DNA from: Candidatus Desulfovibrio gallistercoris
GTDB taxonomy: Bacteria; Desulfobacterota; Desulfovibrionia; Desulfovibrionales; Desulfovibrionaceae
Assembly (NCBI GenBank): GCA_019118745.1
Contig: DWYJ01000041.1
Coordinates: forward strand, 19,651-83,650
Length of the DNA: 64,000 bases
Direction of reading: 5' to 3'
A program made the translations under genes and the position numbers. This document shows positions 17,914 through 27,913 of the stretch, piece by piece (positions within the stretch are counted from its first letter, which is position 1; every line of letters begins with the position of its first letter). The notes under the pieces were generated by a model. It saw nothing but the letters and a program-made list of their open reading frames with translations. It ran no database searches and had not been told where the DNA came from.

Positions 17914-20900
17914 ATGTTTGAACGCATCCGTACGGCGGTCGCCGCCGTGAGTCTGTCCCGTCACCTGCGCACGATGCTGCCGTCCGCGCTGGCGATCCTG
18001 CTGCTTTGCGCCGCCACGGCCGGCGCGGCCATCCTGCAACCGCCGGCGCCGCCCGTGCCGCCCGTGGCCCGGACGCTCCCCGCCGGGGAGTCCGCGGAGA
18101 TGGTGCCCGCTCATTTGAGCCAGCCCAGCCTGTCCCTGCTGCCTTTCCTTCAGGTCTATGTGGACACGACGGGCGAGATGGACGTGGAAGAGGTGGCGGC
18201 CCTGGCGCCGGACAAGAACTTCGCGCCGCTGGACGTGAAGCGCCTGCCGCGCGTGACGGGCGTGACCTGGCTGCGCTTCGTGCTGGATGCCGCCGCGCCT
18301 GGCCAGGAGAGCAGCGCCATCCTGCTCGACATGGGCGAGAGCGTGCCCGGTACGCCCACGCTCTATAATCCGCTGTTCGATACCCTGAGCAATTCTGTGG
18401 AGTGGCGGGAAAATACGCCGACCTCCCGCAATGTCCTGCTGCTGCCCCGCGCGGGCGCGGAAGCGCAGGTCTGCTTCCTGCGGCTGGACGGGCTGCCCGG
18501 GCTGTGGTTCTCGCCCACGCTGCGCACGCCGCACAATGCAGCTACGGATCTTTCCGGCCTGGCCTCCAAGAGCGCGCTGGTCGCGCTGGCGGTGGTCATG
18601 CTGCTGTGTCTGTTGCGCGGCCTGTCCGAGCATGGCCAGTGGCGCATCTGGACGGCCCTGTATGTCGCGGCCGCGCTGGTGCAGGGGTATTTCGGCATCC
18701 CCGGCAACGGGGCCGGATATTTTTCGCTCGAGGATACGGCCGCTTTGCTGACGCCGGGCCTGGCGCTCATGTTCCTGCCGCATGTGGGGCGGCATCTCAT
18801 GCAGACGCGGGGGCGGCACCGCTTCCTTGACGCGCAGTTCATCCTGCTGGTGCTGCCCGGCGCGGCGCTGGCCCTGCTGCCGCTGGTGCCGGACATGGCC
18901 TGGACGGCGCGTTATCTGCCCCTCTGGCCCGCCGGCAGCCTGCTGTGCGTGCCCACGGCCACGGCGGCCTGCCTCATGGGCCTGCCGGGGGCGCGGCGCT
19001 TCCTGCTGGGCATCCTCCTGCAGTCGGCGGCCGTGGCCGCGTCCGTCCTCGGGCTGGACTCCGGCTATGCGCCCGGCGTGCTGGACTCGCTGCCGCTCTG
19101 GGGCACGGCCCTGAGCGCGCTGCTCATCACCGCGACCGCCGTTCCCCGTCGGGAAGAGGAGGAAGACGAGGAAGAGGCCCCCATCGACCTGACCATGCCG
19201 GCCGTCAGCCAGGGGGTGTCCCTGGCCGATGACGGGCCGTTGAGCATGGGGACGCCCCAGCGTTCGGATCAGCTCCCTCTGCTGGAGGACCCCCATCTGC
19301 GCCTGCTGCCCTCGAGCGAGGAGGGCATAGCCCTGCCCCGCCTGGACGAGGAGATGCCGGAGCCCGTCGCCACCCCCGTGCCGCCTCGGACGGAAACGCC
19401 GCCCGCGCCGTCCGCACGGCCCGCGGCCGATCCGCTGGATGCCGAGCGGCTGGAGGAAGCCCTGCGGCGTCCTTTGGACGACCTCATGCGGGAGAGCGCC
19501 GTGCTGGATCAGTGCTCTTTGCCGCCTTCCGCGCGGGAGACGGCCCGGAACATGACCACGGCCGCCCGTCAGATGCTGGCGGTGCTGCGGGACCCTGCCA
19601 GCGTCCTGCCCGGCGTGTCCGCCCCGGCTCTGCAGGAGACCTTCGATCTGCAGGAACTCATGCGTTCGGTGCATGATTCCGTGGCCGCGGCGGCGGAGAA
19701 CAGCGGCATCGCCCTGGCCTGGTACATGCCTCCCTACCTGCCGTCCTTCTACAGCGGCGAATATCAGGCGCTGGATGCGGTGCTGCGCGAACTGCTGGAA
19801 AGCGCCGTCCGCGCCACGCGTCAGGGGGCTGTGCATTTTTCGGTCCGGCGCGTGCCGGACAGCGACGATCCCGGTTATCTGCTGTTCACCGTACAGGACA
19901 GCGGCTCCGGGACGCCCCCGGCGGAACGTTCCAGCCTGGCGCTGAGTCACGCCTGGGAACTGGCCGGGCGCAGCAACGGCTTTTTGAGCGCCGAGTGCGG
20001 CATCAGGGGCGCGACCATCGCCTTCACCCTGCATCTGGAGCCTGTGGAAGGCGCAGCGGAGGCCCCGTCGGCTCCGTCGGCGGCCCACGCGGGCCGGTCC
20101 GCCCGGCGGGCGCGCATCCTCGTGTGCACGCCCGGCGCTATGGACCGTCAGGCGCTGGTGCACATGCTCGACGGCTTGTCCTGCGTGGTCCTGCAGGCGC
20201 GTACCCTGCCGGAAGCGCTGGCCCTGCATGAACAGCGCCCGGTGACCATGCTCATCGCCTCCGGTTCGCAGGTGTCCGTCAAGGCGCAGGAAACGCTGGA
20301 GCGTTTCCGCCAGCGCGCCACGGCGGCGCATCTGCCGGTCTTCGGGGCCATCGCCGTCACCGGGGACGACAGCCAGTGGGATGCGCTGGCCGCGGCAGGC
20401 TTCACGCATGCCCTGCTGGAGCCTGTGGATCGTGAGGCCCTGCGTCAGACGGTGCGGGAGATCCTGGAAGCCTTCTTCGGCAGTCAGGGCGCGGAGGAGG
20501 CTGCCTCTTCGGAGGCTGCCGCGGGCCATCCCGCCGGCTTCCCGCCGCTTTCCGGCCTGCTGGCGTCGCCGTCCCGTGGGCGGGAAGAGGCGCAGCCCGG
20601 CGAGCCCGCCCCTGAAGCGGCTGCCGAGGCCGCGCCCGCGTCGGAAGACGTGGCCGCGGTTTCCTCCGCCGGGCAGGCGACGCTGCCGGAGACCGGCGAA
20701 GAGCCGGCTGCCGCCCCGGCGGAAAGCGTGGAGGATGCGCGCCCGGCTCTGGATAATCGCTGGGGCGAGACGGCCCCTGCCGTAGAGACGGCGAGCGGCG
20801 CGACGCAGGCCGCAACGGTCACGGACACGCCGGAAACGGCCCCGGCAGAGGATCTGCCTGTCATCGACAATCAGTGGGGCGCGGCTCCTGCGGCTTCTCC

Positions 20901-22365
20901 CGCAGCGGAGGAACTGCCGGATCTGGATAACCAGTGGGGCCGGACCGTGCCCACGACGTTCATGGCGCGTGAGGAAGCCACGCCTGCCGCTGCTGAAGAA
21001 GCGGCTCCGCCTGTCGAGGCGACCGTGCAGGAGGCCCCCGCGCCGTATGCGGAAGAGATCTTGCTGCCTGAGGCCCCTGCGGCCTCTGCCGCATCCGCTG
21101 CGCCGTCCGTAACGGAGCTGGCCGTGACGGAGCAGCCCTCGGAAGCGGAGGCGGATCTGCCGTCCCCGGCCGGGGAAAGCGCTTCTCAGGCCCAAGCGGA
21201 AAACCTGCCGCCGCTTGAGGATGCTGCGGAGACGGCGGCCGCGCCGGCCGCAGCCGTGGCGCCGGAAACCAAGGCGGCATCGGCAGATACGGTGACGCCG
21301 GACGAGGCGGCGGCCGATGCGGCGGAGGATGATGGAGCGCTTGCGACCGGTGATGCCGGGGAGGGCGCTGCCGCGCCGCTCGCGGCCACGCCGTCGGCTT
21401 CTGCGGGCATCTCGCCGCAGGTCACGCCTTCGCCTGCTTCCGGCGAATTCCTGGAGTGGGTGGGCGAGCCGACGCCCATCCCGTCCAGCCGCCCCAAGGC
21501 TGAAGGTATCCGCAAGCCCGCCGCGCAGGCCGCAGCGGAAACGTCGGCCCCTGCGGGCGCAGCACAGCCGGTCACGCTGACCATGCAGGAAGCCCTCAGG
21601 GCTGCGGAGCAGGGACAGCTGCCGGGCGCGCAGAAGGCGGCACCGCAGCCTCAGGCGCGCCAGACGTCCGCCGTGCTGGATCTGCCCACACCTTCCGAAG
21701 GCGCGGCGGAAGAGAACGGCGCCGGCGTACCGTCCTTCCTGCGGCGAGTGCTGGGGCGTCTGCAGGGGCAAAGCGAAAGCACGAGCACGCCGTCCGGGCC
21801 GCAGAGCGGCCGGGCCCGCGCGGCCGATGCACGCCGCAGAGCGGCCCTGGCGGCCCGCACCGGCGGTCAGGCTCCGTCCGCTCCCGCCACCTCCGGCACG
21901 CCTGCCGCTGCCCCGGCTGCCGCAGGCAGCGCAGCGGCTCCTGTGAGCGCACCGTCCGTGGAAAGGCCCGTGGCCGTCACGACGCCTGCCGCTCCCGCAG
22001 CCCAGACGTACACGCCGCCGGTCGCGCCTGACCCGGCTCCCGCGCCCGCTCCGTCAGCCGCTCCCGCGGCAGGGAGCGGCGCCGCCGCCGATCAGGAGAT
22101 GCTGGATCTCGTGGCCCGTTTCGACGCCGCCGTGCGCAAGGCGCAACAGGCCTTTGCCAACGGCAATTGCCTTACGGTCGCCGTGGCGGCGGAGAGCATC
22201 GCCCGCGATGCGGACGCTTACGGCTTCCGTTCGCTGGGCCGCATGGCGCGTTGCGTGGAACAGGCGGGCCGTCATGAGGATCTGGGCGCGCTGCGGGATC
22301 TGTTGCCGGATCTGGTGGCGCAGGTGGAACGCAACCGCATCGCCATCCAGAAGGAACTGCGCTGA
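17914..22365 (+). CDS. Large 7TMR-DISM / histidine-kinase-like ATPase / receiver-like / Ala-Pro-Glu-rich linker / HPt-like protein
   Basis: Extracellular domain plus about 7 TMs; LDAVLRELLESAVRAT and VQDSGSGTPP (N- and G1-box-like); REC-like region; HPt-like helical C-terminus. Confidence 0.7.
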   Translation: MFERIRTAVAAVSLSRHLRTMLPSALAILLLCAATAGAAILQPPAPPVPPVARTLPAGESAEMVPAHLSQPSLSLLPFLQVYVDTTGEMDVEEVAALAPDKNFAPLDVKRLPRVTGVTWLRFVLDAAAPGQESSAILLDMGESVPGTPTLYNPLFDTLSNSVEWRENTPTSRNVLLLPRAGAEAQVCFLRLDGLPGLWFSPTLRTPHNAATDLSGLASKSALVALAVVMLLCLLRGLSEHGQWRIWTALYVAAALVQGYFGIPGNGAGYFSLEDTAALLTPGLALMFLPHVGRHLMQTRGRHRFLDAQFILLVLPGAALALLPLVPDMAWTARYLPLWPAGSLLCVPTATAACLMGLPGARRFLLGILLQSAAVAASVLGLDSGYAPGVLDSLPLWGTALSALLITATAVPRREEEEDEEEAPIDLTMPAVSQGVSLADDGPLSMGTPQRSDQLPLLEDPHLRLLPSSEEGIALPRLDEEMPEPVATPVPPRTETPPAPSARPAADPLDAERLEEALRRPLDDLMRESAVLDQCSLPPSARETARNMTTAARQMLAVLRDPASVLPGVSAPALQETFDLQELMRSVHDSVAAAAENSGIALAWYMPPYLPSFYSGEYQALDAVLRELLESAVRATRQGAVHFSVRRVPDSDDPGYLLFTVQDSGSGTPPAERSSLALSHAWELAGRSNGFLSAECGIRGATIAFTLHLEPVEGAAEAPSAPSAAHAGRSARRARILVCTPGAMDRQALVHMLDGLSCVVLQARTLPEALALHEQRPVTMLIASGSQVSVKAQETLERFRQRATAAHLPVFGAIAVTGDDSQWDALAAAGFTHALLEPVDREALRQTVREILEAFFGSQGAEEAASSEAAAGHPAGFPPLSGLLASPSRGREEAQPGEPAPEAAAEAAPASEDVAAVSSAGQATLPETGEEPAAAPAESVEDARPALDNRWGETAPAVETASGATQAATVTDTPETAPAEDLPVIDNQWGAAPAASPAAEELPDLDNQWGRTVPTTFMAREEATPAAAEEAAPPVEATVQEAPAPYAEEILLPEAPAASAASAAPSVTELAVTEQPSEAEADLPSPAGESASQAQAENLPPLEDAAETAAAPAAAVAPETKAASADTVTPDEAAADAAEDDGALATGDAGEGAAAPLAATPSASAGISPQVTPSPASGEFLEWVGEPTPIPSSRPKAEGIRKPAAQAAAETSAPAGAAQPVTLTMQEALRAAEQGQLPGAQKAAPQPQARQTSAVLDLPTPSEGAAEENGAGVPSFLRRVLGRLQGQSESTSTPSGPQSGRARAADARRRAALAARTGGQAPSAPATSGTPAAAPAAAGSAAAPVSAPSVERPVAVTTPAAPAAQTYTPPVAPDPAPAPAPSAAPAAGSGAAADQEMLDLVARFDAAVRKAQQAFANGNCLTVAVAAESIARDADAYGFRSLGRMARCVEQAGRHEDLGALRDLLPDLVAQVERNRIAIQKELR

Positions 22366-22369
22366 GTTT

Positions 22370-22395
22370 TTCCGGCCCGCCTTGGCGGGCCGGAA
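22370..22395. other. Perfect 12-bp inverted repeat TTCCGGCCCGCC-TT-GGCGGGCCGGAA
   Basis: Directly after the stop of the large ORF; no downstream T-tract. Confidence 0.6.
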
Positions 22396-22409
22396 ATCGG
22401 TTTGCCGCC

Positions 22410-23843
22410 ATGTGGGATACGCTTCATCCTGTGCAGCTCGTGCTGCTGGTCCTCTTCCATCTGCTGGCCTGGGGCGCAGCCGGTCATGCCGTGCTGACCA
22501 AGCGCGACCCGCGTTCCGCACTGGGCTGGTCGGCGGCGCTGATCTTCCTGCCGGTGGTGGGCCTGCTGCTCTATCTGGCCTTCGGCATCAGCCGTACCCA
22601 GAGCGCCGCACAGCGCATGCTGCGCCGGCTGGCGGCAGGGGAACCCTACATCCCCCTTTCCGGGGAGGTCCCGCAGCCGCCGGAGCGCATCCCCGACCAG
22701 GCCGTGCTGCTGGAGCGGCTGGGTCGCCGTCTGACCGGGCAGGAGCTGTGCGGCGGTAACCGCATCGAGCCCCTGCGTAACGGCAATGAGGCCTATCCGG
22801 CCATGCTGCGCGCCATCCATGCGGCCCATGAGCGCGTCTACCTCTCCTCCTACATCTTTGCCCACGGCAGCACGGCCGAGGCCTTTTGCGAGGCGCTGGC
22901 CCTTGCGGCGGCGCGCGGCGTGGATGTGCGCGTGCTGGTGGACGGTTTCGGCGGGCGCTTCTACTCCCTGCGGCGGCCCTGGGCGCATCTGACCACCAGA
23001 GGCGTGCGCGTGGCGCAGTTTTTGCCGCTGCAACTCCTGCCGCCCAAGCTGTGCATTAATCTGCGGACGCACCGCAAGCTGCTCGTCTGTGACGGGATCG
23101 CCTTCACCGGCGGCATGAACATCTCGGATCACCATGTGCTGTCCGGGCGGAAGGGGGACGTGCAGGACATGCAGTTCCGTTGCAGCGGGCCCATCGTCCA
23201 TCAGCTCTTGCGGGCCTTCCTGCTGGACTGGGGCTTTGCCTGCGGCCGGCCGGAGCCCGTGCCTGCCCCAATCGACCCGGCGGCTTCCGAAGGGGACAGC
23301 CTCTGCCGCCTGGTGCTGGACGGCCCGGACTCCGATGACGACACCCTCAATGACCTCATGGCCGGTGCCATCAGCGGGGCGACGCGCAGCGTGCACATCA
23401 TGACGCCCTATTTCCTGCCCTCCCACGAGCTGATGACCAGCCTGCGCAGTGCGGCGCAGCGGGGGCTGGACGTGCGGGTCATCCTGCCGGAGCGCAACAA
23501 CCTGCCCTATGTGCACTGGGCGAGCTTCCGCCTGCTGCCGTCCCTGTTGCGGGCGGGCGTGCGCGTGTGGCACCAGCCGCCGCCCTTTGCCCACACCAAG
23601 CTGCTCGCCGTGGACGGCTACTATGCCCAGATCGGCTCGGCCAATCTGGACGCCCGCAGCCTGCGCCTGAATTTCGAGCTGAACATGGAGGTCTTCGACC
23701 CGCAGTTTCATGATCTGCTCGTACGCCACATGCGGGATGCCGCGGGACGGGGCCGGGAGATGACCTTAGCCCGGCTGGAGGCCCGCAGCCTGCCGCTGCG
23801 CCTGCGGGACGCCGCCTGCTGGCTGTTTTCGCCCTATTTGTAG
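22410..23843 (+). CDS. cls: Cardiolipin synthase / PLD-family phosphatidyltransferase
   Basis: Two HKD motifs HRKLLVCDG and HTKLLAVDGYYAQIGSAN; N-terminal TMs. Confidence 0.92.
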   Translation: MWDTLHPVQLVLLVLFHLLAWGAAGHAVLTKRDPRSALGWSAALIFLPVVGLLLYLAFGISRTQSAAQRMLRRLAAGEPYIPLSGEVPQPPERIPDQAVLLERLGRRLTGQELCGGNRIEPLRNGNEAYPAMLRAIHAAHERVYLSSYIFAHGSTAEAFCEALALAAARGVDVRVLVDGFGGRFYSLRRPWAHLTTRGVRVAQFLPLQLLPPKLCINLRTHRKLLVCDGIAFTGGMNISDHHVLSGRKGDVQDMQFRCSGPIVHQLLRAFLLDWGFACGRPEPVPAPIDPAASEGDSLCRLVLDGPDSDDDTLNDLMAGAISGATRSVHIMTPYFLPSHELMTSLRSAAQRGLDVRVILPERNNLPYVHWASFRLLPSLLRAGVRVWHQPPPFAHTKLLAVDGYYAQIGSANLDARSLRLNFELNMEVFDPQFHDLLVRHMRDAAGRGREMTLARLEARSLPLRLRDAACWLFSPYL

Positions 23844-24010
23844 CGGAAGGGCGGCGTCGGCTTGACAGGCCGTGAGCGCCATAGTAGCCCTTGCCCAGAT
23901 CGTCCGCTGTCGTGCCCGCCGCGCATCCGGCGGCTGAGCCTCTGCGGGAGGCCGTCCGCGCCGTTTCGCGGGGCGGCCCCATCCATCGCTGTGTCTTCGG
24001 AGGAAAAGCC

Positions 24011-24964
24011 ATGTCACGCCCCGCCCCCCTTCTGGCGCTGGTCGTCCCCTGTTATAATGAAGAGGAGATCTTGCCCGGCACCATGACGGCGCTGGCCGAC
24101 GTCCTGAAAGACTGCAAGGCCAGAGGGCTCGTGCGGGAAGACAGCTTCGTCCTCTATGTGGACGACGGCAGCGCCGACGCCACCTGGCGGCTGCTGGAGC
24201 AGCGTCATGCCGTTGACCCCTGTTGCCGGGCCATCCGTTTTGCGGCCAATGCCGGACATCAGAATGCCGTCTGGGCGGGCATGATCACGGCCCGCGACTG
24301 GGGGGTGGACTGCATCATTAGCCTGGACGCGGATCTGCAGGACGATACGGCCGTTATCCCCGACATGTTGACCGAATATGCCGACGGCAGGGACATCGTC
24401 TACGGCGTGCGCTGCGACCGCAGTACGGACACCCGTCTGAAGCGGGATACGGCGCACCTGTTCTATGCCCTCATGGGCTGGCTGAAAACGCCCCTCATCC
24501 CGGATCACGCCGATTACCGGCTGGTGGGACGGGCCGTGCTCGAAGCGCTGGACGCCTTTCCCGAGCGGGACATCTTTTTGCGAGGACTTTTTCCCTCGCT
24601 GGGCTTCAGCACGAGCAGGGTGTACTATACGCGGCGGGAGCGCGCCGCAGGCAAAAGCAAGTATCCTTTCTGGAAGATGGTCTGCTTCGCCTGGAAGGGC
24701 ATAACTTCCTGTAGTCCTGCTCCTCTGCGCCTCTCCGCTTTCATGGGGTCGCTCTGCATGCTGGCGGCGCTTGCCTACAGTTTCGTCTCCCTGTTCAAGT
24801 ATCTGGAAGGCGAGACCATACCCGGCTGGACATCCCTGATCATCGTGGTGCTGTTGCTCGGATCGGTGCAGCTTTTCTGTCTGGCGCTCCTGGGCGAGTA
24901 TGTGGCCAAGATCTTCAGTGAGGTCAAGCGCAGGCCGCGCTATCTGGTGGAAAAGACCTTATGA
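24011..24964 (+). CDS. GT2 glycosyltransferase (GtrB/DPM1-like) with C-terminal TMs
   Basis: LALVVPCYNEEEILP, VDDGSADATW, DADLQDD; two C-terminal TMs. Confidence 0.92.
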   Translation: MSRPAPLLALVVPCYNEEEILPGTMTALADVLKDCKARGLVREDSFVLYVDDGSADATWRLLEQRHAVDPCCRAIRFAANAGHQNAVWAGMITARDWGVDCIISLDADLQDDTAVIPDMLTEYADGRDIVYGVRCDRSTDTRLKRDTAHLFYALMGWLKTPLIPDHADYRLVGRAVLEALDAFPERDIFLRGLFPSLGFSTSRVYYTRRERAAGKSKYPFWKMVCFAWKGITSCSPAPLRLSAFMGSLCMLAALAYSFVSLFKYLEGETIPGWTSLIIVVLLLGSVQLFCLALLGEYVAKIFSEVKRRPRYLVEKTL

Positions 24965-25458
24965 GTCTGATCCGTCCCCTGCTTGCCTGCGGGCGGAAGT
25001 TGACGGCCCTGCGTTGGGTACGCTTCTGCGTGGTGGGCGGGGCCGCCACGCTGTGTTATCTCCTGCTGGGACTGCTGTTCGTCTCGCTCTTGCGCTGGCC
25101 GGTGCTGGTCGGGAACGGACTGGCCTACGTCCTGAGTTTTGCCGTTTCCTACCTTGGGCAGAGCCGCTGGACCTTTGCCGGCAGCTCGCAGGCCGCCAGC
25201 CCCCGGACGCGACTGCCTGCCTTTGCCCTCACCCAGCTTTTCGGTTTGGCGCTCAACTCGGCTCTGATCGGGGCCTTCACGGGGCTGGGGCTGGCCTACG
25301 AACTTGCCATGCCCGTGACGGCCGTGCTGGTGGCTGTGGTCGTCTATGTGTTGTGCCGTTTCGGCGTGTTCCGGCAAAGCGCCGGGGCAGGCGAGGCGGC
25401 GGGTCGTGCGGCATCGGCCGCAGGCAGCGTCCATGCTGAAGGAAGGCGGGAGGGATGA
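24961..25458 (+). CDS. GtrA-family membrane protein
   Basis: RFCVVGGAATLCYLLLGLLFV; LSFAVSYLGQSRWTF; overlaps the GT2 stop. Confidence 0.88.
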   Translation: MSLIRPLLACGRKLTALRWVRFCVVGGAATLCYLLLGLLFVSLLRWPVLVGNGLAYVLSFAVSYLGQSRWTFAGSSQAASPRTRLPAFALTQLFGLALNSALIGAFTGLGLAYELAMPVTAVLVAVVVYVLCRFGVFRQSAGAGEAAGRAASAAGSVHAEGRREG

Positions 25459-25459
25459 C

Positions 25460-26890
25460 ATGACGAAAAAAGGACTTGTCCACTACGGCATACCGCTGCT
25501 GTGCACGCTGTTGTGCGTTGCGGCCTCCCTGGTCGATCTTTGGGCATTTCGGGTGAATGACTGGGATTTCAGCTATTTTTCCGTCCTGCCCTGGAACCTC
25601 GGCAACGGGCAGGGCTGGCATGTGCCCTTCCATGAGCTGGGGGCGGGTTTCCCGTTTTATGCGCATCACTGGCAGCCCTTCGTGCTGGCGCTCGTTCCCT
25701 TCCTGACTTGGTTCGACAGCCCGTACACCCTTTCCGTCCTGCATGCGCTGGCGATGGGAGCCTGGTTCTTCCTGCTGCCGCTTTTCGTCCGTCAGGTCTA
25801 CCGCGAGGCGGGAAGAGAAGACTATCTGGGGGCAGCGCTCTTCTGGCAGCTTGTGCTGTTCGTCTATACGCCTTTCTGGGGGCCGTGGCGTTACCAGACG
25901 CATATAACGACGCTCGTCAGTCCCGCGCTCTTTCTGGCCGTACTGTGCCTGCACCGGCGGCGTGCGGTCTGGGCCTGTTTCTGGTGCCTGCTGGTGGCCT
26001 TTGGTCAGGAGCGCTCTTCTGTCGCCGTCTTTTCCGTCGGGATGTATGCGATCCTCATTTTGCGCCAATACCGGCTGGGGGGCGGGCTCTGCCTGGCTTC
26101 AGGCCTGTATTTCCTGGGTATCGTCAAGGTGCTTTTCCCCTTTCTGCGCGGCGGCGATGCGTACGCCTTTTCCGCCTCCATCAGCCCGTTCCATGATTTT
26201 TTAAAGAAGTGCCTTTTTTTGCTGAAATACCTGGCCTATACGTTTTTCCTGCCCCTGGCGGGGAAGCGCGCCTTCCTGACGGCGGCCTGCAGTCTGCCGG
26301 TCCTGGGCATCGGTCTGGTATCGAGCCGGGAAAGCATGTACGCCTTCGGGCACCACTATCAGGATGTCTCGGCCCCCTTCCTGCTCATGGCCGGGGTGTA
26401 CGGTCTGCTGTGGTTGCAGGAACAGCGTCTGGGGCATCGTCTTTTTTCGTCCCGCAAGCTGCTTGCGGCAGGCTGCGCCGTCCTGCTCATCGTGTCCTTT
26501 GCGCAATGCCGCTTCCTGCATCCGCTGGTGCACCTTGGCTTCGTGGCGACCGATCCCCGGCGGGCCGACTATGCCCGGCTGCATGAGGAGCTCGAACATT
26601 TGCTGCGTATCTCGGAAGGAAAGCCGCTTTTTGTGCAGTCTGGCATAGGGCCGCTGGTCTCATTGCGGACGGAACGGTACAGCCTCGTCGGAGAGGAGGA
26701 TCTGCGGCGGGAGTTCGCCGCCGGGGAGCATGTGGCTATCTCGCCGTTGTGCGGCACATACGCCTTCCCGGACTATGCGTCCCTGCAAAAGGGGCTTGAC
26801 GGCAACGGCACGCTGGAGCTCGTGCAGGATTCCGGCCGTCTGCGCATCTATAAAGGCAGAGCGGACGGCGTCCCCGCTCCCGCCCACTAG
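25460..26890 (+). CDS. Polytopic membrane protein, DUF2079/GT39-like
   Basis: DLWAFRVNDWDFSYF, LGAGFPFYAHHWQPFVLALVPF; many TMs; follows GT2-GtrA. Confidence 0.7.
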   Translation: MTKKGLVHYGIPLLCTLLCVAASLVDLWAFRVNDWDFSYFSVLPWNLGNGQGWHVPFHELGAGFPFYAHHWQPFVLALVPFLTWFDSPYTLSVLHALAMGAWFFLLPLFVRQVYREAGREDYLGAALFWQLVLFVYTPFWGPWRYQTHITTLVSPALFLAVLCLHRRRAVWACFWCLLVAFGQERSSVAVFSVGMYAILILRQYRLGGGLCLASGLYFLGIVKVLFPFLRGGDAYAFSASISPFHDFLKKCLFLLKYLAYTFFLPLAGKRAFLTAACSLPVLGIGLVSSRESMYAFGHHYQDVSAPFLLMAGVYGLLWLQEQRLGHRLFSSRKLLAAGCAVLLIVSFAQCRFLHPLVHLGFVATDPRRADYARLHEELEHLLRISEGKPLFVQSGIGPLVSLRTERYSLVGEEDLRREFAAGEHVAISPLCGTYAFPDYASLQKGLDGNGTLELVQDSGRLRIYKGRADGVPAPAH

Positions 26891-26939
26891 GGCTTGGTAG
26901 CCCCATTCGTTACGTGTTTGAGGGGAAGGGAAATCCCTC

Positions 26940-27085
26940 GCTCTGCTGTCGATGCCCGTAAGGCTCCTGCGTCGCCTAACGGGCACGTCCCTGCGGGCCG
27001 CCATTCGGTCGCGCTCTGCTGTCGATGCCCGTAAGGCTCCTGCGTCGCCTAACGAGCACGGCCCTGCGGTCGCGCTCAGGGCAGC
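26940..27085. repeat. Two tandem 73-bp units of the R2-associated hairpin repeat
   Basis: GCTCTGCTGTCGATGCCCGTAAGGCTCCTGCGTCGCCTAACGGGCACG starts at 26940 and again at 27013. Confidence 0.85.
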
Positions 27086-27867
27086 CAGCGTACGAGCCCC
27101 TTGGGGAAATCCGGGGGGAGCTCGTGCTCTTCGACCTTCCTGGTCTTGAAGCGGACGCGCTTGCCGTGAAGATCGGTATATTCAAGGTATCTGTAACCTT
27201 CCCCCAAGCCCAGGAATGGTTTGTGGAAGCCCGCCCTGAACTTCGGGTGCGGCTGCGCTGAGGAGTCGCCGAGCAGGGGCCTGAGGTCCCTGCCGTCTTT
27301 TTCCGTCATCAGGTATTCCTCATAAATGGGGCCATGCTCACCGGAGAAGGTGACGAAATAATAATTGCCGTACACGCGCCGCCACTGCAGCACATAGCGC
27401 CCCCCTTTCATATTTTGCTGGCCTGCGTAGTAGGCATCCGCGGGCGTGTCCTCGGGAACGCTGAAGGTCGTGCCGTCTTCGAAGCGGACGCGTTGGGGCA
27501 TAAAGCCTCCGTCCGCCTCCATGCCCGTGAAGCTGCGCCGTTCCGGATTGTCGAAGTACGCGATGTCGCGGATCACGACACCTTCAGGATCTGTAAGGTC
27601 GTAGATCGAGATGGCGCCGACCTTGAGTTTGTCCCCTTGCTGGACGCTCATGAGGACATTCTCGTACTCGCCTCCTTTCAGCATGGGGTGGATGCAGGGA
27701 GCGGACGGGTCTGTGGAATGGATATACGGGATGAGCGCCTCGAGGGGCACCCGCGATTCCCTGAAAAGATAATATCTGGCCTCCTGTGCGGGCTCTGCCG
27801 TGCAGGGGCTGGTCAGGAGCAGGATAAGCGCAAACGCAAGGCTAAGGCGTCGCCGAAAAGCGGACAT
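27076..27867 (-). CDS. Secreted protein, tandem paralog 1 (subfamily A)
   Basis: Signal peptide MSAFRRRLSLAFALILLLTSPCTAEP; ends ELPPDFPKGLVRWLP; RBS AGGAGGTCATC. Confidence 0.85.
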   Translation of the reverse strand: MSAFRRRLSLAFALILLLTSPCTAEPAQEARYYLFRESRVPLEALIPYIHSTDPSAPCIHPMLKGGEYENVLMSVQQGDKLKVGAISIYDLTDPEGVVIRDIAYFDNPERRSFTGMEADGGFMPQRVRFEDGTTFSVPEDTPADAYYAGQQNMKGGRYVLQWRRVYGNYYFVTFSGEHGPIYEEYLMTEKDGRDLRPLLGDSSAQPHPKFRAGFHKPFLGLGEGYRYLEYTDLHGKRVRFKTRKVEEHELPPDFPKGLVRWLP

Positions 27868-27913
27868 GATGACCTCCTGTGGAGTGCGGCGTCAGGCTGC
27901 GGCGTCTCCGCGC

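Noticed and set aside
17884-21771. 1295-aa minus-strand ORF opposite the giant signalling gene
   Set aside because: Arg/Gly-rich shadow ORF; sense strand has coherent domains.
26940-27085. Possible CRISPR-like array
   Set aside because: Only two near-identical 73-bp units with no variable spacers; unit recurs at 60465 as part of the R2 repeat.
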